The notes under the pieces: model-generated
What the model was told of the DNA's origin: nothing
The model's database searches: none
What the model saw: only the letters and a program-made list of their open reading frames with translations
Assembly (NCBI GenBank): GCA_905233255.1
Contig: CAJOCN010000007.1
Location: forward strand, 1-40,667
Reading direction: 5' to 3'
Origin: Paludibacteraceae bacterium
GTDB lineage: Bacteria; Bacteroidota; Bacteroidia; Bacteroidales; Paludibacteraceae
DNA: 40,667 bases
Program-made: the position numbers and the translations under genes
Shown: positions 34,666 to 40,667 of the stretch, in pieces
Numbering within the stretch: position 1 is the stretch's first letter
Layout of the letters: each line of letters opens with the position of its first letter

Positions 34666-35544
34666 ATGAAGAAATTTTTTGCATTTGTAGCTGTTGCGCT
34701 GGTAGCGTTCGGCTTCGCATCTTGCAATGGTAACGATCCTGTTGTGAATGGCTTTAAGATCACCGTCAGTGACATCCAAGCAACTTCTGCAATCGTAAAG
34801 GTTGAGCCGGTGGACACCGCGGCTACTTATGTAGCTTATTATTTTGCGGCTGCAGACATAAAAGGCATGAGCGATGATTCTCTTAAGCTCTCTATTAAGG
34901 CCAATATGGATTACATGATTGAAATGTATGGAATGTACGGCTATGACCTTACTTATGCTGATCTCCTGATGAAGGGTGCATTTTCCGACACCATCGCTGT
35001 GACTCCCAAGACGGACTATGTATTTACCGCTATTAAAATGGATGACAAGGGTGAGTTCATTGGTGATTTCGCAAAGAAGAACTTCTCTACTCCCGACATT
35101 ACGATCGCCAAAACAGTTGATTTAGGCGTGCTGCCGGAGGGCGGTTTCGAGGACTACCGTGATTATGATGGTTCGTTCCTTGCTTATGGTACCAACGGTA
35201 AGTTGGCAGATGTAACGCTGAATATCTACAGCGAGACTATTGCCGGCAAGTTTACCGAGGCAGATTTGGAGCTTGAGTATTCCTATGTATGGACTCCGGA
35301 GGCCGGTCAGTATGGTCTGCCGATCGTCAAGGCTGAGATCGAGGGTAAAGAGAACGCTGCTGCTAAAACCGCTTCTATGGCTGGTTATGTAGTTGGTTCT
35401 GATCAGGTAAAATATACCTTCTCGTTTGAGTTCTCGACGGCCGCTGAAGAGATGCAAGAAGGTGTTGCTCCGAAGAAAGCTGCTGCCAAGAAAGCACCTG
35501 CCCGCAAGCCTGCTTTTGTAGCTAAAGGTCTGAAGAAATTCTAA
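34666..35544 (+). CDS. Secreted lipoprotein of unknown function
   Basis: The N-terminus MKKFFAFVAVALVAFGFASC is a lipoprotein signal with lipobox FASC and Cys20 as the lipid site. What follows is a short linker, a beta-rich domain starting FKITVSDIQATSAIVKVEP (about residues 31-145, fibronectin type III-like in pattern), and a second domain with VTLNIYSETIAGKFTEADLE (about 185-265). The tail is Ala/Lys-rich (KKAAAKKAPARK), which could contact anionic surfaces. It is related to the lipoprotein at 37307: same signal, same KITV opening and same G-x-FTE-x-D pattern. It has no C-terminal sorting-like motif. I do not recognise a named family. It is monocistronic, with its own promoter and terminator. 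Confidence 0.85.
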   Translation: MKKFFAFVAVALVAFGFASCNGNDPVVNGFKITVSDIQATSAIVKVEPVDTAATYVAYYFAAADIKGMSDDSLKLSIKANMDYMIEMYGMYGYDLTYADLLMKGAFSDTIAVTPKTDYVFTAIKMDDKGEFIGDFAKKNFSTPDITIAKTVDLGVLPEGGFEDYRDYDGSFLAYGTNGKLADVTLNIYSETIAGKFTEADLELEYSYVWTPEAGQYGLPIVKAEIEGKENAAAKTASMAGYVVGSDQVKYTFSFEFSTAAEEMQEGVAPKKAAAKKAPARKPAFVAKGLKKF

Positions 35545-35567
35545 GCCAAAATAATTCATTAATGAAG

Positions 35568-35596
35568 AGCTGTCACTATGGTGGCAGCTTTTTTTT
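35568..35596 (+). terminator. Intrinsic terminator after the first lipoprotein gene
   Basis: AGCTGTCAC (35568-35576) pairs with GTGGCAGCT (35581-35589) around loop TATG, with one G-T pair, and runs into a T-tract ending at 35596. Confidence 0.9.
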
Positions 35597-35615
35597 GTAA
35601 AAAAGTAAAAATAAA

Positions 35616-35647
35616 TTTGCATATATCAAAAATTTGTTGTAATTTTG
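35616..35647 (+). promoter_or_regulatory. Promoter for the 470-residue secreted protein gene
   Basis: TTTG 35616-35619, 20-nt spacer, TAATTTTG 35640-35647. The spacer begins CATATATCA, as does the degenerate promoter at 38280, indicating common descent. Confidence 0.78.
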
Positions 35648-35740
35648 CACCGTTTTCAAGCATTTTGATATAAGAAACTGAATATAAGTAGCAAAATGCA
35701 AAGCAAAATACAACATTTATTAACTAAAATCATTTAAGGT

Positions 35741-37153
35741 ATGAAGAAATTTTTTACTCTTTTGTGCGCAGCAGTGGTAGCACTGAGCGCAAGTGCAGCA
35801 ACCGGGTTTTCCGCAAAGCGTAGCGAGAAGAAACAAATCCCTGCTGAGTTTACGGTTCCTGCTCGTCAAATCGGCCAAAGTATTTTCTCTTCCCGTCTGG
35901 AGCGGCGCGCTCTAGCCGCGGAGCCCGCCAGAGTGGTTGCATCCGCACAGTGTCAATTATATCAGGGCGCATGGTATCTGGACGCGTTTGATGCAAGTGA
36001 CAAACTGATAGCTGAGTTTGGTTTTGTCAATGGCAAAGAGGACCAGATTGCCGGTTCCTACACTGCCGATAATAAATCGGCAATGGTATTTCATGTACCC
36101 GCTGCAGGTGATTCGGTTTATTTGACCGGTAATTTTGAAATTGCGTATGTATCCGCAGGCACGCAATACCCGAAGTATCATATCTCTGCTACCGGGTTGA
36201 AGGATAGTCTCAACCGCTCTTTTGACTTTGATTTTGAGGCAGAGATTTTCGCGTTTGACTATCAGAAGTATGCCTACTCATTATATTATCCTGATTATTG
36301 CGGCATTTATTTTGACTGCGATTACGAGATTGAGTTGGATGATGCTCCGGTTCTTCCCACGGGGGATACAATCCGTCATGAGTTCGTGCTGCCGGCTGAC
36401 TTCTCTGATTATACCGGAGGTGATTCAGAGGGTGCTTACTGGTTCCAGACTATGTCGCAAGACGCGAACTATCATTTTAGCTTGTGTATCAATACTAATT
36501 CACTTGTGGGCATTTTCAGTTCGGAAGATTTTGATGCGCAATACACATATCTCTACGCAATGGCAGATACTTCCGCGATCAAGATTAAGGAGTACAAAAG
36601 CGCTACTGTATCTCAGAACGGTGACACGATCATCTTTGTTACTGAGTTGCTGGCAAAAACCGGCGATGTGTATATCTTCACCCAGAAGTACTTTGCTCCG
36701 TCTGTAAAGCAAGAGTTTACGCTGTCTGCTTTGAATGGTGAGGCTGATGATACGTATCTGGCTTATTATGGTACCGTTGATTTCACAGGTGAGAACGCGA
36801 ACGGTGCTGTTGTGCTGTCGCTCAATGTGAAAGAGGGTTTTGTAGGCACTTATACGGCTGAAGAAGTAGATCTATATTACTGCTCGCTGACGCTTAATGG
36901 TGTAAAACAAGAGTTGTTCTCTGTCAGCAATGTAGTAGTAGTGGCTGAGGAAGGTGGTTTCTTTGTTACGGCTGATTTCTTGCTCAAGAGCGGTGATCTC
37001 TATCACGTATCTATCCATGCAGCTTATACGGAACCCCAGGCAATTGAGAATACCGAGGTTGAACTGAAGGCCGTTAAGCGTTTCGAGAACGGTCAGCTGA
37101 TCATCGAGAAGAACGGTGTGAAATACAACGTTCTTGGTGCTCAAGTTCGTTAA
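35741..37153 (+). CDS. Secreted multi-domain protein with C-terminal motif
   Basis: The signal peptide MKKFFTLLCAAVVALSASAA has no lipobox cysteine, so signal peptidase I cleavage is expected. The 470-residue protein seems to hold three related beta-rich units of about 110 residues (roughly 66-205, 210-325 and 326-435). Each has a pattern like NTNSLVGIFSSEDFDAQYTY or NVKEGFVGTYTAEEVDLYYC, also present in the two lipoproteins nearby. The end, residues about 437-470, carries the motif AVKRFENGQLIIEKNGVKYN with GAQVR, shared with the protein at 38557 and the remnant at 38312. Such tails are frequent in Bacteroidales exported proteins. A role in sorting or surface attachment is an inference. No enzyme motif is seen. 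Confidence 0.83.
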   Translation: MKKFFTLLCAAVVALSASAATGFSAKRSEKKQIPAEFTVPARQIGQSIFSSRLERRALAAEPARVVASAQCQLYQGAWYLDAFDASDKLIAEFGFVNGKEDQIAGSYTADNKSAMVFHVPAAGDSVYLTGNFEIAYVSAGTQYPKYHISATGLKDSLNRSFDFDFEAEIFAFDYQKYAYSLYYPDYCGIYFDCDYEIELDDAPVLPTGDTIRHEFVLPADFSDYTGGDSEGAYWFQTMSQDANYHFSLCINTNSLVGIFSSEDFDAQYTYLYAMADTSAIKIKEYKSATVSQNGDTIIFVTELLAKTGDVYIFTQKYFAPSVKQEFTLSALNGEADDTYLAYYGTVDFTGENANGAVVLSLNVKEGFVGTYTAEEVDLYYCSLTLNGVKQELFSVSNVVVVAEEGGFFVTADFLLKSGDLYHVSIHAAYTEPQAIENTEVELKAVKRFENGQLIIEKNGVKYNVLGAQVR

Positions 37154-37178
37154 CGAACTATTATCCCTGAAAATGTTC

Positions 37179-37216
37179 AAAAAATGACATTTGCTCTTGC
37201 AAGTGTCATTTTTTTT
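37179..37216 (+). terminator. Terminator after the 470-residue gene, interlocked with next promoter
   Basis: AAAAAATGACATTTG (37179-37193) pairs with CAAGTGTCATTTTTT (37200-37214), leaving a 6-nt loop CTCTTG (37194-37199) that contains the next promoter's TTG. The T-run ends at 37216. Confidence 0.87.
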
Positions 37217-37227
37217 GTGTACCTTTG
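37197..37227 (+). promoter_or_regulatory. Promoter for the second lipoprotein gene
   Basis: TTG 37197-37199, 20-nt spacer overlapping the terminator T-tract, TACCTTTG 37220-37227. Confidence 0.82.
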
Positions 37228-37306
37228 CACGATTTTTGTTTTTTCTAAATGACCGCAACACAACTAACAATCAATTAATATTCAAACTAACAATTTATCG
37301 AACATT

Positions 37307-38173
37307 ATGAAAAAGTTCTTTTCGTTTGTAGCTGCAGCGCTGGTGGCGTTCAGCTTCGCATCATGTAAGGGAGGCCAGAATGAGCCTGAACAGCCTGCCA
37401 AACAGACATTGAAAATCACTGTAACGGACATTACACCCAACGGCGCTACCGTTGAGATTATGCCGACTCTGGACACGGTTCCGTATTTCTGGGCTATCGT
37501 AAATGGTACATTGCTGAAACAATACACTGCTGATTCTCTGGCGGTTCTCTTGATTGAGGAAGAAGTGGCATACGGAGCTACGTATGAGAGTTTTGAGAAA
37601 GATAGTTTCATCTTAACAGGAAAATTCAGTTATACCTTCTCCTCCATGCAGCCGGAGACGGAGTATGCGGTCTTGGCTTTCCCGATTGACAAGGAACTGA
37701 AGGTAACCGGCAGCGTGGAGAGCAAAACATTTACCACCAAGCAACTGGTTATCACCAAAACCGAAACCATCCGGTACGAGGACGCAATACTGATCGATTA
37801 TACGGCATATGGGATGTTCCAGTTGATGGTGCAGGATCGGACGAACGGAATCCATATCGCTCTTACCTTCAACTCGGAGTCGTTAGAAGGCGTATTTACG
37901 GAGACGGATATCAACCAGGATTACTCAGGACTCGGGAACAAAGACGGCGTATATTCGATCAAGACATTGACCGCAAAATCCGAGTTGATTGAGTCCGGCG
38001 CTAAGCTGCAGTTGAGCGGAACAATGGATGTTACGAACGGGGTAAGGTATAACTTCACCATCATTGCTCCGGTTGCGGCAGAGGCAGAGCCGGCAGCGCT
38101 ACCCGTGCGCTATACACACCGGAACTACTTCTCATCTACTCAAAGCCGAACGCGAACCATAGGATTACCATAA
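37307..38173 (+). CDS. Secreted lipoprotein of unknown function, paralogue of the one at 34666
   Basis: MKKFFSFVAAALVAFSFASC is a lipoprotein signal with lipid site Cys20, almost the same as in the gene at 34666. An acidic/Pro linker leads to LKITVTDITPNGATVEIMP (about 38-125), a fibronectin-III-like pattern. A second domain contains IALTFNSESLEGVFTETDIN (about 184-265), matching the repeat unit of the neighbouring proteins. The last 20 or so residues (after AEAEPAALPV) are basic and unlike the rest. They run into an 11-bp tandem repeat that supplies the stop codon, so the C-terminus may be secondary, for instance after a deletion. It has no C-terminal motif. Function unknown. Confidence 0.8.
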   Translation: MKKFFSFVAAALVAFSFASCKGGQNEPEQPAKQTLKITVTDITPNGATVEIMPTLDTVPYFWAIVNGTLLKQYTADSLAVLLIEEEVAYGATYESFEKDSFILTGKFSYTFSSMQPETEYAVLAFPIDKELKVTGSVESKTFTTKQLVITKTETIRYEDAILIDYTAYGMFQLMVQDRTNGIHIALTFNSESLEGVFTETDINQDYSGLGNKDGVYSIKTLTAKSELIESGAKLQLSGTMDVTNGVRYNFTIIAPVAAEAEPAALPVRYTHRNYFSSTQSRTRTIGLP

Positions 38174-38200
38174 AATCACCATAGGATCACCATAGGATGA
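38157..38200 (+). repeat. 11-bp tandem repeat, four units
   Basis: Units CCATAGGATTA, CCATAAAATCA, CCATAGGATCA and CCATAGGATGA. The TAA stop of the lipoprotein gene lies in the second unit. The array resembles the one at 17533-17576 in period, copy number and position over a stop codon. Confidence 0.88.
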
Positions 38201-38229
38201 AAGCCCCAAAATGCAATTTTGGGGCTTTC
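38199..38229. repeat. Perfect 14-bp inverted repeat
   Basis: GAAAGCCCCAAAAT (38199-38212) and its exact complement (38216-38229) flank GCA. No T-run follows, only alternating TA (38232-38259), so it is a weak terminator candidate in either direction. It could instead be a cruciform or a protein site. Confidence 0.8.
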
Positions 38230-38279
38230 ACTATATATATATACATAGTATATATATACTTTACGGTGATTATTTTTGA

Positions 38280-38377
38280 TTTGCATATATCAGATATTTT
38301 TTGTAATTGTAATCGGTCAGCTGCTGATCGAAAAGAACGGCGTTCTGTACAGCATAACCGGTGCCCGTATCCGTTAA
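38280..38377 (+). pseudogene. Remnant of a secreted-protein gene: promoter fused to C-terminal motif
   Basis: TTTG 38280-38283, a 20-nt spacer starting CATATATCA, and a damaged -7 element TAATTGTA (38304-38311) match the promoter at 35616. They run directly into codons for GQLLIEKNGVLYSITGARIR and a TAA at 38375-38377, the C-terminal motif of the genes at 35741 and 38557. There is no start codon, signal peptide or body. I infer an internal deletion joining the -7 element to the last 20 or so codons. The stretch 38174-38556 holds no intact gene: only repeats, this remnant, its terminator and the next promoter. Confidence 0.75.
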
Positions 38378-38477
38378 GAACGAGCGGAAAGCGAGTGGCA
38401 ATAAATGGTATAAATTGCCACAAAATGAGTAAAATTTATAAAAAATGGCATGCGCGCTTGCACATGTCATTTTTTTA
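38315..38477 (+). repeat. Duplicated 3' gene end, copy 1
   Basis: Closely matches 40507-40667. It includes the C-terminal-motif codons, the hairpin GTGGCAAT/ATTGCCAC (38395-38402, 38414-38421), the segment AAAATGAGTAAAATTTA, and the terminator with loop GCGCGCTTGC. This is evidence of tandem duplication. Confidence 0.85.
38441..38477 (+). terminator. Terminator of the remnant gene, interlocked with next promoter
   Basis: AAAAATGGCATG (38441-38452) pairs with CATGTCATTTTT (38463-38474), with one G-T pair. The loop CGCGCTTGCA contains TTG 38458-38460 of the next promoter. The T-run ends at 38477. Confidence 0.85.
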
Positions 38478-38488
38478 TTGTATCTTTG
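38458..38488 (+). promoter_or_regulatory. Promoter for the 670-residue secreted protein gene
   Basis: TTG 38458-38460, 20-nt spacer, TATCTTTG 38481-38488. The leader is about 62 nt. Confidence 0.8.
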
Positions 38489-38556
38489 CACTCGAAATAA
38501 AAATAGCCCTTGGCTATTATTAACAACCCAATTATTCATTTAACTAATTTAACATT

Positions 38557-40569
38557 ATGAAAAAATTATTCTTATTAGCCGCTGCCGTTATGGCAAGCTT
38601 CAGCTTGTGGGCAGATGGTCCGATTGTGTTGATTAACCAATCCACAGGTGCTGTTAACGGAACTGATTTCCGTTGCACGAGCACTTCTAGTTCAAAAGCG
38701 TACACAGTGGATGATACCGAATTTGCAAAGTACATCCAACTAGGAGGCTCACATACTACGCCAGTGGGTGCTTATCAGAACAGCAAAATTATTCAGTATG
38801 ACGCAAAAACAAATAGTGCAAAGGTCACTGTTTGGGCTTATAACAAAGCTAGCTCGGACTATAAATTCTATATTTCAATGATTCAAGAAGGCGCAACAGA
38901 AGCTGAAATTCATGAATTTACTGCTACGAAGAATCAAGGAACAAAAGGAACATACACCTTTACTCCAAGTACAAATGCAACTATCTATATCCATGTTGGC
39001 AATAATAGCAATGTATTTATTTGTCAAGTCCAAGTAGAAGAAGAAGGTGATAATCTGTTGCAAGGTGGTGAAGTTGGTTATTCCGTTCGTTTGGATTCTA
39101 TCCGTGTTGGACGAGAAAAAACATTATTCACTTTTGAAGGTATTGAATATAATGCAACGTCTAATAACCTTAAGATTTGGACTCCTGCTAACCTATTGAA
39201 ACTGAAAAGCACCACTGAATATATTAAGTTCAAATTGGCTGCAAAAGAGAATGTTGTTGTCGGTACAAAATCTGGTACCTTTTCTATCACCAGAGGTGAA
39301 TATAACGCAGATTCAACCTATACAGGGACAAAAACAGTCGCTCTTGAAGCAGGTGTATGGTATATCCGTCCTAATGGTGCAAACGTTGAATTTACTTCTT
39401 TAGCTTTTGCTGCTTATGTACAATCAGACGATGCTACTCTGAAAGCTATCAGCGTTGGTGAGAACGCTTTGGATCTTTCCAAGTTCGTTGAGAACGAGGG
39501 TGTTCTGGAGTACGACTGCCAACTCACAATGGGTACTACCGAGGTTCCGGAAGTTGCTTATGAACTCAATCACGCCGGCGCAACTGCCGTTAAGACAGAT
39601 GCAGAGAGCGTAACCGGTTCCACAACCATCGTTGTTACCGCAGAAAATGGAGTTGCAACCAAGACCTACAAGATTAATTTCTCTGTTAAGAGCGAGTTGG
39701 GTCATGACGCTACTCTGAGCGACCTCAAGATCAATGGTGTTACCCCGGCTGACTTTGCAGCAGACAAATATGCTTACAATATCGAAATCGGTTTGTATGA
39801 CGCAATCCCGGATGTAACCGCTGTCGCTAATGATGATAATGCAGATGTTTCTGTTTCTGTTAACGAACAGCTTGAGACGCAAATTCTCGTTCAAGTAATA
39901 GCCGAGGATGGTGAGAATGCTCAAACTTACACGGTAGATTATAGCCGCGCTGCTGCTACCGCACTTGCTCCTGTTAGCGAAAGTACCACTTGGGATTGGG
40001 CTAATGCTGGATCTGCAACAGCAGAACAAAAAGCAGCAACTCTGCCGAGCAATGAGCAGGAGTTCAACTTCGCAGATGTTCTTATCCACCCGACAGAGGC
40101 ATTCAATGCTGCTGCTTTGATGGGTATTGCTCAATATGCAAACCGTGGTTCTTATTTCCAAGGCAACCAAGTTTCGTTCCAGACTACTGTGGCAGGTAAG
40201 GTAGTTGTTACTTATTCCAATACCGGTGGTAGCAGACCGTACCGTCACGTTGAAGTAAATGGTACTCTTTCTGCAGAAGGTTCTGCTAACCAAGATATGA
40301 AGGAGACTGAAGCGTTTGATGTAGAGGCGGGCAATGTAGTTATCAAGTTCTATATTCCGGATGCAGAAAATCCGCAAGCCCGTGATGGCGATAATGTAGG
40401 TTATGCTATGGGACGTATTTCCAAGATCGTCTTCACTGCTAATGGTGGCGGAACTGCTCTTGGTAACACCGAGGCAGAGGTTAAGGCTGTTAAGCGTATT
40501 GTTGACGGCCAGCTGCTGATCGAGAAGAACGGCGTTCTGTACAATGCACAGGGTGCTATTGTAAAGTAA
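38557..40569 (+). CDS. Large secreted protein with cadherin-like repeats and C-terminal motif
   Basis: The signal peptide MKKLFLLAAAVMASFSLWA is followed by a beta-rich N-terminal part (about 20-288). Two related segments come next, SDDATLKAISVGENALDL (from about 289) and GHDATLSDLKINGV (from about 382), typical of the cadherin-like beta-sandwich (Pfam Cadherin-like) often found in surface proteins. A further domain (about 470-635) contains TTWDWANAG and VEVNGTLSAEGSANQDMKE and may bind carbohydrate or protein. The end has AVKRIVDGQLLIEKNGVLYN with GAIVK, the motif shared with the gene at 35741. No catalytic residues are evident. The DNA from about 38640 to 39420 is visibly more A+T-rich than the rest of the gene, suggesting a swapped N-terminal domain. 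Likely exported and perhaps surface-linked. Confidence 0.83.
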   Translation: MKKLFLLAAAVMASFSLWADGPIVLINQSTGAVNGTDFRCTSTSSSKAYTVDDTEFAKYIQLGGSHTTPVGAYQNSKIIQYDAKTNSAKVTVWAYNKASSDYKFYISMIQEGATEAEIHEFTATKNQGTKGTYTFTPSTNATIYIHVGNNSNVFICQVQVEEEGDNLLQGGEVGYSVRLDSIRVGREKTLFTFEGIEYNATSNNLKIWTPANLLKLKSTTEYIKFKLAAKENVVVGTKSGTFSITRGEYNADSTYTGTKTVALEAGVWYIRPNGANVEFTSLAFAAYVQSDDATLKAISVGENALDLSKFVENEGVLEYDCQLTMGTTEVPEVAYELNHAGATAVKTDAESVTGSTTIVVTAENGVATKTYKINFSVKSELGHDATLSDLKINGVTPADFAADKYAYNIEIGLYDAIPDVTAVANDDNADVSVSVNEQLETQILVQVIAEDGENAQTYTVDYSRAAATALAPVSESTTWDWANAGSATAEQKAATLPSNEQEFNFADVLIHPTEAFNAAALMGIAQYANRGSYFQGNQVSFQTTVAGKVVVTYSNTGGSRPYRHVEVNGTLSAEGSANQDMKETEAFDVEAGNVVIKFYIPDAENPQARDGDNVGYAMGRISKIVFTANGGGTALGNTEAEVKAVKRIVDGQLLIEKNGVLYNAQGAIVK

Positions 40570-40667
40570 GAAAGAACTGAACCTGAGTGGCAATGAATGG
40601 TAAAAATTGCCACAAAATGAGTAAAATTTAGAAAAAATGGCATGCGCGCTTGCGTATGTCATTTTTT
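40507..40667 (+). repeat. Duplicated 3' gene end, copy 2 (runs to window end)
   Basis: Matches 38315-38477 through the C-terminal-motif codons, the hairpin GTGGCAAT/ATTGCCAC (40587-40594, 40606-40613) and the terminator. The window ends inside the T-run, so a further promoter and gene copy may follow. Confidence 0.85.
40632..40667 (+). terminator. Terminator after the 670-residue gene, probably interlocked with a promoter beyond the window
   Basis: AAAAAATGGCAT (40632-40643) pairs with ATGTCATTTTTT (40656-40667). The loop carries TTG 40650-40652. By analogy a TAnnTTTG box is expected about 20 nt after 40652, outside the window. Confidence 0.78.

Noticed and set aside
38197..38523. Plus-strand open frame of 108 codons in the gap after the second lipoprotein
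   Set aside because: It crosses a perfect palindrome, the remnant gene in another frame, a terminator and a promoter. The peptide is low-complexity and has no signal of coding.
39424..40662. Long minus-strand open frame of 412 codons opposite the 670-residue gene
   Set aside because: The plus strand has a signal peptide, domain repeats and a shared C-terminal motif. The minus frame has no recognisable domains, and promoter and terminator signals here point to + only.

Overview
The window reads as chromosomal DNA of a Bacteroidales bacterium (phylum Bacteroidota), probably an uncultured gut-type lineage. Three things point there: every clear promoter has the Bacteroidota form (TTG or TTTG, 20 nt, then TAnnTTTG), translation starts lack consistent Shine-Dalgarno sequences, and the set rpmB-rpmG-DUF4295 is typical of the phylum. 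Exported lipoproteins and proteins sharing a short C-terminal motif fit as well. Every protein gene and both tRNAs lie on the + strand.

Region 1 (1-262): a terminator of an upstream unit, one copy of a 91-bp inverted repeat, and the promoter of the main cluster.

Region 2 (263-29934): 23 tightly packed genes with many 4-bp ATGA overlaps and no other convincing promoter inside. They hold the whole de novo pyrimidine pathway to UMP (carA, carB, pyrB, pyrC, pyrD+pyrK, pyrE, pyrF). They also hold the purine pathway to IMP, AMP and GMP (a purF-like gene, purD, purT, purL, purM, purE, purC, purB, purH, purA, guaB, guaA) plus folD; only purK is missing. The last two genes are an aspartate-type aminotransferase and a compact formate/nitrite-transporter-family channel, which would supply aspartate (used by PyrB, PurA and PurC) and handle formate (used by PurT). 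Unusual members are a PyrB carrying a PyrI-like zinc-binding tail without the PyrI nucleotide-binding domain, and a PurF-like protein lacking the N-terminal catalytic cysteine.

Region 3 (29935-34450): tRNA-Arg(ACG), then rpmB-rpmG-DUF4295, then a lipid-kinase gene followed by an AmgK-like amino-sugar kinase fused to a RapZ C-terminal domain and a MurU-like nucleotidyltransferase (cell-wall sugar recycling), then tRNA-Lys(CTT). An identical 82-bp block, running from the last lysine codons and stop codon of the upstream gene through the promoter, precedes each tRNA.

Region 4 (34451-40667): monocistronic genes for exported proteins: two related lipoproteins and two signal-peptide proteins that share a C-terminal motif, plus the remnant of a third. 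Here the terminator of one gene is interlocked with the promoter of the next: the -33 TTG lies in the hairpin loop and the T-tract forms part of the promoter spacer.

Short repeats occur throughout. Some set start or stop codons in the pyr genes, and others are translated in frame inside the kinase and nucleotidyltransferase genes.
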